Part shown: positions 36,510 through 49,959 of the stretch, one piece after another
Layout of the letters: every line of letters starts with the position of its first letter
Numbering within the stretch: the first letter of the stretch is position 1
DNA from: Mauremys mutica
Taxonomy: Eukaryota; Chordata; Testudines; Geoemydidae
Direction: 5' to 3'
DNA: 64,000 nt
Assembly: GCF_020497125.1 (NCBI RefSeq)
Contig: NC_059073.1
Location: 15,211,225-15,275,224 of the forward strand
Position numbers and translations under genes: made by a program
Notes under the pieces: model-generated
The model's input: only the letters and a program-made list of their open reading frames with translations
The model's database searches: none
Told to the model about the DNA's origin: nothing

Positions 36510-37378
36510 TGTAGATTCTGAGATTCTAAGGCCAGAAGGGACCATTGTGATCATCTAGTCTGACCTCCTGTATAACACAGGTCAGAGAGCTTCCCAAAAA
36601 CAATTCCTAGAGCAGATCTTTTAGAAAATCTTGCTTGCTTTAAAAATTGTCAGTGATGGAGAATCCACCACAACCCTTGGTAAATTTTCCCAGTGGTGAA
36701 TTACTTTCACTGTTAAAAAAATTATGCCTTATTTTATCTCTTAATTTTCTAGCTTCAACTTCATGTTATACTTTCTCTGCTAGACTGAAGAGCCCATTAT
36801 TAAATATTTTTCCCCGTGTAGGTACTTATAGACTGTCATCAAGTCACCCCTTAACTTTCTCTTTGTTAGACTCAAGGCACTCGATCTATGTAGCTTATCG
36901 CTATACAGCATATTTTCTAATCCTTTAATCATTCTCATGGTGCTTCTCTGAACCCCCTCCAATTTATCAACATCCTTATTGAATTGTGGGCATCAGAACT
37001 GGACATGGGATTCCAGCAGTGGTCGCACCAGAGCCAAATACAGAGATAAAATAACCTCTCTTCTCCTACTCAAGATTCCCCTATTTGTGCATCCCAGTAT
37101 CGCATTAGCTCTTGTGGCCACAGTGTCACACTGGGAGCTCATGTTCAGCCAGTTATGCACCATGACCCCAAAATCTTTTTCAGAGTCACGGCTTCCCAGG
37201 CTAGAGTCCCTCTTCCTGGAGGTATGGCCTATGCTCTTTGTTCCTAGATGGATATGTTTACATCCAGCCATATTCAAACACATTGTTGGCTTGCACCCAG
37301 TTACCATGCAGTCTAGCTTGCTCTGAATCAGTGGCCAGTCCTCTTCAGTGTCTGCGTCTGCGTATTCATTACACATTG
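36510..37378 (-). mobile_element. CR1 LINE 3' part (family D), antisense
   Basis: The minus strand encodes CR1 ORF2 C-terminal pieces (SEKDFGVMVHNWLNMSSQCD at about 37150-37210, GILSRRREVILSLYLALVRP at about 37020-37080). It ends in the family D tail 'tctgagattctaaggccagaagggaccattgtgat' near 36518. Broken frames. Same family as the sense copy at 56250-59008. Confidence 0.88.
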
Positions 37379-37383
37379 TTTAT

Positions 37384-37601
37384 CTGTAGAGCCGTGGTTC
37401 TCAAACTTTTTGTACTGGTGACCCCTTTCCCATAGCAAGCCTCTGAATATGACCCCCTTTATAAATTAACACCATTATAAATGCTGGAGGCAAAGCAGGG
37501 TTTGGGGTGGAGGCTGACAGCTCGCGACCCCCCCCCCATGTAATAACCTTGTGACCCCCTGAAGGGCCCCAACCCCCAGTTTGAGAACCCCTTCTGTAGA
37601 G
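37384..37601. mobile_element. hAT MITE (202 bp), second copy, 8-bp target duplication
   Basis: Body 37392-37593. The left end 'ccgtggttctcaaac' and right end 'gtttgagaaccccttc' carry one or two changes from the 33755 copy. The identical flank CTGTAGAG is at 37384-37391 and 37594-37601. The internal 'aacaccattataaatgctgg' is shared by both copies. Confidence 0.92.
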
Positions 37602-39799
37602 CAATGGGAATTCTCATTCTTCCAATCTTGCTTTGTCCAGTGCAAGCTCATCCCTATCCTGGAGCCTGACTACATTAATGAAGGAAACAATAATACATTT
37701 GTATAACTATCAGCTCATACTTTCTTTCCAGACATGGCTTGTACTATGGTTCCTCCCTCGGGACTCTTCTGCCCACACCCTAGATCCTCTCCCCAAAGAG
37801 CTATCCCAATCTCACTTACATTTAAATAGGGAAATGTGACCTGTATCAGTGAGTCAACAGAACCTACTCAATCCTTTCTAACAAGAATCACTGTTTGCCT
37901 AACGGACAGGATATTTAAGGTAAACACTGCCTTACTACCGTATTACCTCTTCCATGCTCTCTCATCACTATGGTTAGTGAAGGCAGAGATTGCACAGTCA
38001 GAATCTCAGCTACATGGCCAGCCCAGATGGTTTTAAGCATAACTGTGGAGTACAATACAATTAGCAGCTCAGTTTTGACAGCGCGAACAGCTGATTTATT
38101 AGTTATTGCAGCAGACCTGATACTCTGAAATTCCAGCTGTGTTACCGAATGCATGCGGGATTGAATTAGTTGACACTCCGAATATTGTTTCTAGCCCCAA
38201 GTTTTATGTTTCAGCATTTCGGATGTAAACAAACGTCAGTAATGAAGATGCAGTAACCCCAGAAAGAGGGCTAGAGGGGCACTTTAAATACCAGCTAGCA
38301 CTTCTCCCTAGCTTCCGCACTCAGCAGCGCTAGAGACAGAGATGAGCTGCTTTTAGTTCTTCTTTTGTCTTTAGGGAGCTGAGTCAGGAGCTGGTTAAAA
38401 TCTCCTGATTCAACATTTCAACTAACATGGCTAGTTAAAACCCGCCCGAGGATATAGGAGAGCGTGGAACAGCAGAGGGTGGGCCTAGTACTTCTGATGT
38501 AGATGCAAGAAGAAACGCAGTATGATAGGAATATTGTGCCAGTGGGGGGGTTGTGTCCATTGCCCCAGCCTGCAGCATGTCTCTGCTCCCACTCCTGCTT
38601 TCCCCAGCAGCCAAACACTTCCCATCAATGACAAGGCCTGCCACACCACTACTCTCAAACAGTAGGGCCTTCAAACTCCCTTCCCACTGCTCCTGAACCC
38701 TTTGGCTCCCCTAGTAATTGGTGCATTGCAGCTGTACGCTGGCAGTGCTGAATTCTTTCGCCAACTGCTTTTCCGGGAGCGTGAAAAAAGTACGATGTCT
38801 GTGGGAAATGTAAAGCAGGACTTGAGTGACATGCTCCAGGATGCTGCAGAAATCACCGTTCATTACAGAAAGCAAGGGGCTGTGCTTCTTGGGACCCGAT
38901 TCCTCAGCAGTCCCACAATGGAAAGAAGATAATTCCATCTGGGAAGGGAAACGTGTATCTTTCCTGAAGGGGAAAAAGTCTTGGGACAACAACACAGAAC
39001 TTTTAAAATATTCACCGTTTTGTAGGGAAACTAAGAGCAGGAAACTAAACCTGCTTTATTGGATAACAACGTCCTTTGTGCTGCTCTCTCTAAACAGGAG
39101 GAAGCACATGCCGTTGCTCATAAGACAAAACAGAAACGTGCAAATAGCCTGTGACATGGGTGTCTGAACTGTTGATTGTCAAATCCTTCCCTGAGTGCAC
39201 TAGGAGGCCACACCCTCTATGTTCAGCTTAGGTTGATTTGCCTTGTAATGAACGTTCATCCAGGAACTTCAAGTGATTTCTATTTTAAAACTTCCAGGAG
39301 CTCTCTAGGCATTTGAGAGTCGTGATTCCTTGTCGAATTGCCATTGTCAATAAAAACAGGACTGATAAAAGCTGCACAGCCTTTGGCACTGTGCAGAATC
39401 CAGTCCAATGGCTGGCAGCACGAACTTCAGTCTTATATTCAGCAGTTCCAGGAATCCATTTGAAAACATTTGTAACCCAATTAAAACAAACAAGCAACCC
39501 TTTAAATGAATGTAAATCAGCGTGGAGAGCCTTCGCCGAATGCAGCTGGCAATCGAGTTCTCTCTTGTTTATATTATAATGGAGATTTTTTCCTCAGTCA
39601 ACAGCACAGCTGCCTGCACACCCACCCACACACGTCTCTTAAAATCATAGTCAGAGGAAAGCTCTCGTAGCCCACACTCAGGCAAAACTCCCAATGCCTT
39701 CAGTGGGAGATTTGTCCATGTCAAAACAAACAGGCTGTTAGGGTTTGACCCACTTTGCATCCTTTACATCTTCAGAGCACTCTATTGTAACTAACACCT

Positions 39800-39900
39800 T
39801 TCCCCAATACCATCTGAGACAGGTAAAGAGCATATGTCACCTTTTACAGGGGGAGTGACTTATCCAAGGCCATTCTCTGCTAGGGGCAGAAGAAGAAAAA
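39800..39900 (-). repeat. weak MIR-like remnant
   Basis: The minus strand reads 'ttggataagtcactccccctgt', which resembles the MIR 3' half. Short and diverged. Confidence 0.35.
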
Positions 39901-41261
39901 GAACTGAATGGGAGATAGCTTCAAATGTGTTCAGCATTAACCTAACTCTGAGCCTGCTAAAGCAATGCTAAAGCTCCCAATTTCTTCACAGGGAGCAGAG
40001 TGAGGACAACACCAAGCATTTTAAAAAAAATCCTGCCCTGAATTCTTTATTTCCAGTCCTACCCTTATTCATCCAAAGCACTTTAACTTATTTGTTACCG
40101 TATGCAGCGTGAATCTTGGCAGAGAAATGACTGGCTAATTTTCTATGATCCCATGAGTACTAGTGGGTACTCACTCAATTGAAGTTGCCACAAATATAAG
40201 CCTGGGTAGCAAAGTCAGTCAGCTGGTGATTTATTTCTCTCTCTCTCTCTTTATATTTCATTTATATTCATAACATGAATTGTGTTTAACGAGAACGTAG
40301 GATGTATACACTGAAAAGCCACCGATACCTCAGAAAATATTGGAAAACATTCATTTTAGACAAAATGTTGTCAATATGATATTTTTTCCCTCCAGGAATA
40401 TTTGCTTGAAAACAGGATTTTTCTTGCTTTGGAATTATTTTCTTCCTAGTGATTGTTCCCTACCTGAAATCTTAATCTTTTTTGGAATAGCAGCCTCCAG
40501 GGCTACCAGCGGGGGTGTCAAATAAGTAAAGATTCTGACCAGTTGTGTGCCAACCTTTCGTTTAAAAAAAACCAACACTGACTGTCAGTTTTTATTGTAG
40601 ATCCAAAACTTAGTCTGAGCTGGGCAAAAAGTTTAGAGTCACTTTGGAGAATGCAGGTCAAATTACAACCGCTGACTCTTCTCAAGTTCCAGGGAGGGAT
40701 ATATGGTGTCATTAAAATATATGTAAAAATAATAAGATTTGTCACTGTGATTGAAGGATCTCAAAGCACTTTACAACCATTAATTATGTTAGCCTCACTA
40801 CAGCTTGGTGAGGATTTACAGGTGTGACATGAATTGGATTTATGCCCTGATACTTCCTCCACAAATAAATAGCAGGTCGAATATTTAAACTGTGCCTGTA
40901 TGTTCAACACTCACATTGCTGGGAGTTGGAATTAAGGTTGTGTGGTCTACTGTGACGGAGATTAATGTGGTATGTGTAGTGTGTTTCCTCTTCTGCTGGA
41001 GGCAGAAGGAAGCTCCTGGTAAAAGATGCATAGTCAGTCTATCTGTGGAAATGTGCTGTGTGGGAGTTAAGGTTTGATTGAGAGGTGTCTCACAACTTGG
41101 CATTTCCTTATCTTTAAGGGTTTGTATGGGGGGAATGTCCTTAACCACTAGGCAGTCCTGTCTGCGGCATGCCAATTGTAATGGCTTGGGCCAAAATTCA
41201 CATATATTATCTGCATGTGTTCAGATCTGATTTTCAAAGCAAATGGCAGAAGGTGCAAAGT

Positions 41262-41465
41262 TGTTTGCTCCTCCAGGTATTAATACATACTCTGAATTAA
41301 TTAATAAGTAAAAAGTGATTTTATTAAATACAGAAAGTAGGATTTAAGTGGTTCCAAGTAGTAACAGACAGAACAAAGTAAAACACCAAGCAAAATAAAA
41401 TAAAATGCGCAAATCTATGTCTAATCAAACTAATACAGATAATCTCACCCTCAGGACCTAACTCT
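41262..41465 (+). repeat. LTR fragment, endogenous-retrovirus type
   Basis: 'tgctcctccaggtattaatac...aaagtgattttattaaatacagaaagtagg...taacagacagaacaaag' has the look of a turtle LTR-family segment. No ends or target duplication were found. It may be the same family as the opposite-oriented fragment at 42520-42838. Confidence 0.45.
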
Positions 41466-41474
41466 AGTATAGAC

Positions 41475-41595
41475 CAAGCCTTAGAGAGATGAGAATCTGA
41501 GGCACAGAGACTCTCAAGTGATTAGCCCAAGGTCAGACAGCAAGTCTGTGGCAGACCCAGAGTTCAGTCTTTTAACCAGGAGCCCATTCTCTCTC
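41475..41595 (-). repeat. MIR remnant, antisense
   Basis: 'aggcacagagactctcaagtgattagcccaaggtcagacagcaagtctgtggcagacccagagttcag' is the reverse complement of the MIR core. Confidence 0.7.
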
Positions 41596-42519
41596 TTTCT
41601 GGAGCTGCCATGATGTTTATTACATCTCCTCAGGCTTTGATATATTACCATAAGGACACTCCATAAGGAGGAGGAAACCTCATGGCTGGCCTTGTGTTTA
41701 AACGTTTTAAAGGACGTGATTCAATCAGTTTTCTGGAGGCTGCTTCTAAGCGGTAGGCAACCCTTCAATGCATTTATCCCACCTAAAATGTGAGCTAAAG
41801 AAAGGAACTCCAAAGAACAAAGGGACAAACGTTGCTCAGAATCACATGACAATGGACAACAGAGTCTGGTTTGGTCTGTTGAAAAGCTTGAATCACACAA
41901 AAATGTAAAAGGACTGTCACTGTATCATTCAGAAGCACAAACAAATGATACCTGACTACAAAAAACCTTCATTTGAATATTATCAAACCTGAAAGACTTT
42001 GATGGAGAGAAAATTTAATGCCACTTTTATTTACTTATCTTTTGCTTTTACAGCAGAGAAGGGATTTGATTGTGCTGGTCTTATGGAAATTGATTTGGGA
42101 TGGTACTGTAAAACCAAAATCCTTTTTCAGGAAACCAGCCAAAATGTAGGTTGTTTTCTGAAGGAAACTTTAACTAAAAAGCTTGAAAAGTATTGAAGTC
42201 CCACTGACGCCTCATGAAGAACATCTTATTTGGAGACAATTCCTGTTAGTTAATATGCAGGTTCATTTTTTGTATTTCTTCTATTTTTTACATCTTAATA
42301 TTACTACACAAGTCACTTGATTTAAAGTAGAACCTTTGTTGTTTACAGGTTTAACTTTCTTCCTGTTTATTAGCGCTGACTGAAAAGCAGAATTTCCATC
42401 CTTGGCAGATTCTTATAATTCAACACTAGATTTTGCCCCAAATTAGGACAAAAAGTTGAAACATCTTGTTTGTGTGTCTGTTTGTTAAACAGAACAAAAA
42501 GTTACAAAAAATTCTATTT

Positions 42520-42838
42520 GAAAATTCATTTCTTCTCAGCTTATTACCCTGCATAAGCTTTATACACGGTAAAACGGATTTATTTGGGTTTAGACCCCAT
42601 TGGGAGTTGGGCATCTGAGTGCTAAAGACAAGCACAGTTCTGTGAGCTGCTTTCAGGTAAACCTGCAGCTTTGGGGCAAGTAATTCAGACCGTGGGTCTG
42701 TGTTGGAGCAGATGGGAGTGTCTGGCTCAGCAAGACAGAGTTCTGGAGTCCTGAGCTGGCAGGGAAAACAGGAGCAGAGGTAGTCTTGGCAAATCAGGTG
42801 GCAGCTCCCAGGGGGTTTCTGTGATCCAACCCGTCACA
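42520..42838 (-). repeat. LTR fragment, endogenous-retrovirus type, antisense
   Basis: On the minus strand it starts TGTGACGGGTTGGATCACAG (from 42838) and reaches AATAAA followed by 'tccgttttacc' (about 42565), the order of an LTR start and polyadenylation signal. The other end is not defined and no genes are attached. Confidence 0.6.
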
Positions 42839-43189
42839 GTGTGTTCGCTGCTGGTTCTGAGCAGCTCTGGATTCCAAAATGGCCCATGGGGTAATTTAGG
42901 ATTTCAGCTGCCCATGGCAAACTTTCTGAGTGGGAACACCACCCATTATCACTCCATCAGATAACGCTGTAGCCCCAACTTCTTCAGCACCACCCCAAAC
43001 ACTATCCATACAGTAGGACTAGTGGGACAGCCAGTGGCTGCCTTTCACAATGCCTGTGCTGGGGGAATATTCCCTCCGACAGTTCTGAGACTTTTTATAG
43101 CATGAAGTCACCCCTCAGATGTTCATATATCCATGGAAAAAATACAGTGTGCCCAATGACCAGGACACAGCAGTCGAGCTTAGTGGTTA

Positions 43190-43414
43190 GAGCCAGCATC
43201 AAGCCTCATGGTGAGAGCAGGAGCCAGATGCCAGGAGCCAGAAGTCATGATCAGTGCCAAGTGTCAGAACCAGATTGCCTGGAGTGAGATAAGGCAGGAG
43301 CAAGACTGGGAGCAAGTGTAGGAGTTATTTCAGCCATGAGCGAATGCTTTGAGCAGCTGCTGAAGTGCTGGTGCTGCTGCTGGGCTTAAGAGCCAGTCGG
43401 CTGCCTCTTCCAGC
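43190..43414. repeat. possible gypsy-type LTR scrap
   Basis: Repeated 'gagcaggagccag', 'caggagccagaagtca' and 'gtgtcagaaccag' words resemble the style of the gypsy LTRs at 12931 and 19211. Alignment is not convincing by eye. Confidence 0.3.
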
Positions 43415-43590
43415 CAGGGGCAGCTCCAGGCCCCAGCACGCCAAGTGCGTGCTTGGGGCGGCAAGCCGCGGGCGGCACTCTGCCACCGCCACAAGGGCAG
43501 CAGGCAGGCTGCCCTCGGCGGCTTGCCTGCGGAGGGTCCGCTGGTCCCGCGGCTTCGGCATAGAGGCTTGCCAATTGGCTGTGGAGCACC
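43415..43590. mobile_element. hAT fragment, GC-rich
   Basis: Starts CAGGGGCAGCTCCAGG and continues 'cgtgcttggggcggcaagccgc', related to the element at 16492. The right end is not evident. Confidence 0.65.
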
Positions 43591-44764
43591 TCACATTACA
43601 ACATTACAGCTTTCAACTCCAGGCCATGATGGCAGTAGGGGACGATGTTGCCTTTTGATGGCACAAGTAAAGGTTTTCAGGACTAGGCCCAATGCTACTC
43701 TTCCAAGTTCATAAGTTACTTTCCTGGCTTGATTGTTGCAGTGAGGTTCTAGCTGCTCTCCTTGCTTCATTGAAACGTCCAATGGGTGATCCCGGTAGGG
43801 CTGTGGAAGAACAAAAGAAGAGATTGCCCTCCTGAAAATCCATTATAGGTTCTATGCTGAGCCCAGTGAATGCTCAGAAAGGACTTTGGAACTGCTGCGT
43901 GAAATACTCTGTGGGATTAATAAAACTTGGAGTTTATGTACCTCACTATCTACTGAGATGCTGGGCTTTGATTTAAGCAGCTTCCCAATAAAATAGGGCA
44001 TAACCCTATTGGAACTGCAGTCTGTTCAAAGATGTGTGGCTTAACTGATCTAACGGGGTTCTGGTTTGGTTTGGGTTTTTTTCTTTGTGACTCAGTTGTT
44101 TCCAATCCATTGTTATCTACCCATTTGTTTGTTTGTTTGTTTGTTTTAAAGCTAATTCCAGGTGTTGATGTTAATATTTAAGACCCTGCCTTCTGGATCA
44201 TCATGTTGTACATGGTTGACCTGATTTCTCTTCCTAAACCTACCCACAACCTGCCATCTCTTTCTGAGCTACCTTTCAGGATTTTAAAGAATGGGAGCCT
44301 CAAGTTAGGCTCCTACATCTGAGAAAGTGGCCTGATTTTTAAAAGTGCTCAGCACTCCAGGGCTCGTATTGACATTAACAGGAGCCATTGGGTGCCCAGA
44401 GCTTGAAGAACAGGCCACTCTCTTAGCTGCTCTAACACAGCTTTAGGAACCTAACTCTAGACTCCCATTTTTTTTTAAACTCTAGGCCCTAGTAACTTCA
44501 TTTTCACCCTTTGAGATACCAAATATTGGATATTTTCTGTGTCCCATGGAATTCTTCCCCTTTGTGAGATGTGTGGTGTTGACGTGTTATAAACAAAGCC
44601 TAAGATTTTTTAATCTGGCTTAATACTTTTCTTATTTCATGCTGTTAGATGATGTGCTGTTAGTTCAGTGCTTGTGAAAAATACTTCCTTAAATCTGCAA
44701 TAAATTCTGCCTGGTGGGTAGCAGGGATGGAAACTGATTCATCAGTAACTCAGACTTTTAGTAA

Positions 44765-44983
<219 letters not shown>

Positions 44984-45422
44984 TGACATGGATTATCTAT
45001 GCAGATACAGGGGAATGTGAAGGAGTAAGAACCCTTCTAACAGCCCTATATGGGATGCTCAGACTTTGGGTCCGAGTGTGCAGTCCCCACCCTGGAGCCA
45101 AAGGGCAGCAGGTGTTAGAGAAGGAACGGAGTCTTTCCTTCACGCCCTCTGCTTGTTTTCCAGCATCACGGAGCCACCGAGGAGGGTATTGTGAGTTGCT
45201 GTCGGTAAAAGACAAGAAACAAATTGCAATTTCCTCTCGGAGGACGGAGGAAATTGGGGAGTAATTATGCCTCAGAGCATTATCCGAGTCTCCATGCCTT
45301 CTGGGTTAGTACAGCTTAGGCACATCCCCTTGCTCAAAGCAGCACCTAGAGTAACAGTGTACGACAAGGCTTGTTGCTTTATTAGTGACCTATAAAAAGC
45401 ATTGGAATAGCAGGATTGTTAC

Positions 45423-45604
45423 GTTCTAGAGAGTGGTTTTCAATCTGTGGTTGGGTCCGTGGACTGCGTCTCAGGGGTCTGTGTGCTCTGCAGATCCCTG
45501 AGGGTTTGTGGACTATGTCTAAGATTTCCAGAGGGTCCAGTCCTCCATTCACATTTTTTTAGGGGTTTACAAATGAACAAAGCTTGAAAACCACTGATCT
45601 AGAC
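45423..45604. mobile_element. hAT MITE with eroded target duplication
   Basis: Body 45431-45596. Inverted ends 'gagtggttttcaa' and 'ttgaaaaccactg'. The flanks share TCTAGA in near-register (45425-45430 and 45598-45603). Confidence 0.7.
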
Positions 45605-45647
45605 AGTGACCTACCAAGTGCTAAGTAAGAACCTTCAGCTATTCTTA

Positions 45648-46080
45648 AGGTTAAGATTTTGTCATGGATATTTTTTAGTAAAAGTCAGACAAGTCATGGG
45701 CAATAAACAAAAATTCACTGACCTATCTGTGACTTTTACTAAAAATATCTAGGGTCAGAGGCGACGCGTCGGTACAGGGTCATGTGCCGGCCCCCCAAGA
45801 TTTCCTGCTTGGCTTGTAGTGAGCATGCTCAGTAACACTGCTGAAGCTGGCAGCCCTCATTCTACCCCCACCCCCGCTATTGGAAGGCACGAGTTGTCTT
45901 GGGGGAGGGGCAGGGAACTAACAGTTCGAGCCACATGGCTGCTGCTCCAGCTGTGCCGCAGCTCCAGCTGTGCCACAGCTCCAGCCCTGGGGGCCGACCC
46001 CTGGCCATAGCCGCAGCCCCGTGGTGGGAGGAGGGGCAGCCCCAGCCCCGCTGCAGCTCCAGCCTCAGGGAGACGTAACA
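45648..46080. mobile_element. second copy of the palindrome-bearing hAT-like element
   Basis: Starts 'aaggttaagattttgtcatgg', the inverted equivalent of the right end at about 970-995. It has hairpin arms 'atattttttagtaaaagtca' (about 45668-45687) and 'tgacttttactaaaaatat' (45730-45748). A GC-rich interior follows, with a 'ccagctgtgcc(g/a)cagct' duplication near 45948-45982. Confidence 0.55.
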
Positions 46081-46404
46081 CAGGGCCAGATCCTCATCTG
46101 GAGTAAATTGGACTTAACAGAGCTACACCAATTTACATCAGCTAAGGAACTGGACCTGTAAATCCGACAATAAAAATAGAGCCAACTAGTAAACCCTTTC
46201 TGCATTTTTACTCCATTTTTCTTCAACCCCTAACCATGCAAACTGCCGCACAGATCAATGGGTAGTAGCAAGCACTACACCTGGCGGTGCGTCCGTCCAC
46301 AGGACGGGGCTCCTACAATGCTTCTGCATTAGATTATTAACACTAATCCAAGGGGACTATTCTCCACTCGTTACTGTACCTTGCGGGCTAGCTTCTGCAT
46401 ATTA

Positions 46405-47228
46405 GACAAATTAGAGGATTGGGCCAAAAGAAATATGATGAGGTTCAACAAGGACAAGTGCAGAGTCCTGCACTTAGGACGGAAGAATCCCATGCACTGC
46501 TACGGACTAGGGACCGAATGGCTGGGCAGCAGTTCTGCAGAAAAGGACCTAGGGGTTACGGTGGATGAAAAGCTGAATATGAGTCAACAGTGTGCCCTTG
46601 TTGCCAAGAAGGCTAATGGCATTTTGGGTTGTATAAGTAGGGGCATTTCCAGCAGATCGAGGGATGTGATCATTCCCCTCTACTCAGCACTGGTGAGGCC
46701 TCATTTGGAGTACTGTGTCCAGTTTTGGGCCCCACACTACAAGAAGGATGTGGATAAATTGGAGAGAGTCCAGCGGAGGGCAACAAAAATGATTAGGGGG
46801 CTGGAGCACATGACTTATGAGGAGAGGCTGAGGGAACTGGGATTGTTTAGTCTGCAGAAGAGAAGAATGAGGGGGGATTTGATAGCTGCTTTCAACTACC
46901 TGAAAGGGGGTTCCAAAGAGGATGGATCTAGACTGTTCTCAGTGGTAGAAGATGACAGAACAAGGAGTAATGGTCTCAAGTTGCAGAGGGGGAGGTTTAG
47001 GTTGGATATTAGGAAAAACTTTTTCACTAGTAGGGTGGTGAAGAACTGGATTGGGTTACCTAGGAAAGTGGTAGAATCTCCTTCCTTAGAGGTTTTTAAG
47101 GTCAGGCTTGACAAAGCCCTGGCTGGGATGATTTAGTTGGGTTTGGTCCTGCTTTGAGCAGGGGATTGGACTAGATGACCTCCTGAGGTCCCTTCCAACC
47201 CTGAGAATCTATGATTCTATGATTCTAT
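46405..47228 (+). mobile_element. young CR1 LINE 3' fragment (family C) with open C-terminal ORF2
   Basis: An open frame runs from the 5' truncation to TAG at 47134-47136. It encodes the C-terminal end of CR1 ORF2, including [19 protein letters not shown] and [15 protein letters not shown] 3' UTR follows, with 'ggactagatgacctcctgagg' and 'gattctat' octamer repeats to 47228. The reverse-transcriptase catalytic region and endonuclease are missing, so it is a dead but recent copy. By eye it differs from 3732-4530 at about 14 positions. Confidence 0.95.
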
Positions 47229-48624
47229 TGTGCATGAGCATTAATGGAATATGAACATTGGACTTACATTTCAGACTACAGTATATCGAGCAGTATAAAC
47301 AAGTCATTGTCTGTATGAAAGTTTAGTTTGTACTGACTTCGCTAGGGCTTTTTATGTAGCCTGTTGTAAAAGTAGGCAGAAATTTAGATGGGTTGATCTA
47401 GCCCCTGGGAGACCTCTATGTACCCCCAGGGGTATGAGTACCCCCGGTTGAGATTCCCTGCTGTAGACTACATCTAGCTTGATGCAGCTGGTCGAGGTCC
47501 ACCCTAAGGCAGCTAATCTCAATGTAGTTCCCTAGCGTAAACAAATCCTTTCAGGGCAGCACCACATGGGACTGAGGAGGATGAAAAGATTTTGGCTAAT
47601 TCTTTGCTACTTGCAAAATATTGTATGAAATATTTAAACCCCATGCTGAGCAGATGGGAACTCTGTCACAACTGAAAGCCCCCCAGGCATTAGCACTACC
47701 TGGAACTCAGGGGAATGAGGAGCTCGGTCAGCCCTAATGGGATTTGAACTTATAGTTCCAGGTATGCTACTGGTTAGATTTTCAGAGGTGCTCAGCACCC
47801 ACTGAAGCCAAAAGTGTTCTGAAAGCTGAAGCTGATACAACTCAGCTATCCCTTCCAGGCATCTATTGAGTGCTAGGTAGATCACTCTTAAATCGACACA
47901 TCAGCCCCAGATTTTGTGGCATTTCATTATTATATAGTCACATACATTGTTTAATTATTTTCTGTACAAATGTGGATGTACCAAAATCCATAGAAAAGAC
48001 TGATGGCTAACTCTCCGGTAAGGCCCAAAAATATCACTATAAAAGTTTTCAGTGACTATATTAGCTTGAATTTTTTCTTTGTCTTATTAAAAATAAAAAT
48101 AAAACTTGCTGCCTTCATTTGAAAAGAAGGCTGGTTTCAGTCATCACTCCCTGTCGCTGCTTTTTCTGCTAATGTTCCACCCATGGGAAGCCGACAGACC
48201 ACTGCTAGTGACAGACGCCTAATGTTCTGCATTCTGAGCTTCTGATTTCTCAACGTGGAGAGTAATTAAATGTCAGTAGCAGCAGATTGTACCTGTCCAA
48301 CTTCCCCGGCTCCCTCCAAGTGACCTCAGAACCCCACTGACAGTTCTCTCATCTCCCAGCCTACCAAAACAATACTAATTCACACTGTGATTAAAAGCAA
48401 GACGGTGTTCTATTATTCCCTTCACTCTCTTCCAAATCATATACCCAAGCTATCAGGGTTTTTTAGTATTTTCTCGGGAGTTATGTGGAAGCATCCAGTT
48501 ATACCATATTTTGATGCAGGAAAAGATGTCATTACCTTTCTTCTCTGCAATTCTTTTATTTCAAGCATGCCACTCCTCAGAGCTCAAGTAATTTTGAGCT
48601 ACTAGAGGGACAATTGTAGTTCTA

Positions 48625-48916
48625 GACTACAGCGACCCTTAGAGCTGGGTGTGATTCTCTGCTTGAGTAGATATACGATAACACTCATCAAGTTAGTGCA
48701 CTAAAAACGGTAGTGTCGCCGTGATAGCACAGCCTGGGGCGAGTGGCAGCCTGGGTTCGCCACCCAGACCCCATGAGTATGTATGTCCTCGTGCCACCAC
48801 TCCCTGCTGCCTGTACTAATATGGCTACACTACTATTTTTAGCACATTAGCTCAAGGAGAACTTGCGTGAGTATGTCTTCGTGAGCACCCCCCGAGCTCT
48901 AAGTGTAGATGTAGTC
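48625..48916. mobile_element. long palindromic MITE
   Basis: The whole element is an imperfect inverted repeat. The left arm 'gactacagcgacccttagagctgggtg...gtgcactaaaaacggtagtg' pairs with the right arm 'cactactatttttagcacatt...gagctctaagtgtagatgtagtc'. Non-coding. Confidence 0.75.
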
Positions 48917-49959
48917 TTTTGAATGAGTAGTATGTTTAACTTACAGGTAATACAAGGGAGAAAGCTCAGAGATCAGACTGGGGAGCGGGGGAAGAAGAAG
49001 GTAGTGCACTTTCAAGCTCCACCCACCACATGAGTTCTGCCCACGTGAGAAGCTGCTCACATACATTGTGCAGATGTTCAAAATACGATCAGATATGCTC
49101 GCTGGGCTTCTGGCTCGCTGGGCTTCTTGGGATTGGTTCTGTCTCCTTGGGGCCCAAATACACCATGGGCTCTGCTAGGCTCCATTTGAGTGGCATCCGC
49201 TCAGTGAGGCTTGCATGCCCCACTGGACTCCTTGAGCTTGTCTCCCTCTTGGGGATCTCAGATGCCTAGCTGGACTCTGCTAGCCTCCTTGGGCTTGGCT
49301 TCTTCTATACTGGGGGATTTCAGAGAAGTGGCAATACTCTCCCAAGCCCACTCAGAGGTATTGGTCACAGCCTGACATCACTGCATGTACGCTTGGTTCA
49401 CATTTTCGAGGACACCTCAACAGCCAGGTTAGGTCCTAGTGAATAAGGCAGCATTCTGAAGGATGTGCCAGTGTACCGTATTGGTGTGTACCAGCTGAAC
49501 CTGAGCCCTGGACTGGGATTAGGAATCATGAGTTTGGGGTTCTGTTCCTGGCTTTGCCACATACACACTGTATCCATTGGCTAATAGCCATTTAGACCCA
49601 ACTTTTCAAAAATGGCCTCTAATTTTGTGTCTTACATGTGCTTACTGTGCTTCGTAATCAAGGTGTGATATACAGGATGACTAGTAACAGACTATACTCA
49701 CTCTAATCTTATCAATTATACTACAGATAATTTGACTACTAATTAGTCCATCTGTTAACTATTTAAATTTGCATGACGTGGAGTTACCAAGGGCTGTAGT
49801 GTAAAGTTCAGTGGTCTCATTTGGCAGTTGGTTTCTTGTAAAGAAAACGTACTTTTCCCAAGTGGTATTCTATGGATCAAAGTTCACCTGAAATTTCAAA
49901 ATTACTTTATATATGAGCGGGTAGTATCCTTTATGTAGAGCTGTAAAAAAATAGGGAGG

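Noticed and set aside
46381..47136. A 251-codon open frame that looks like a gene
   Set aside because: It is the C-terminal end of CR1 ORF2, with a close copy at 3732-4440 and a CR1 tail after it.
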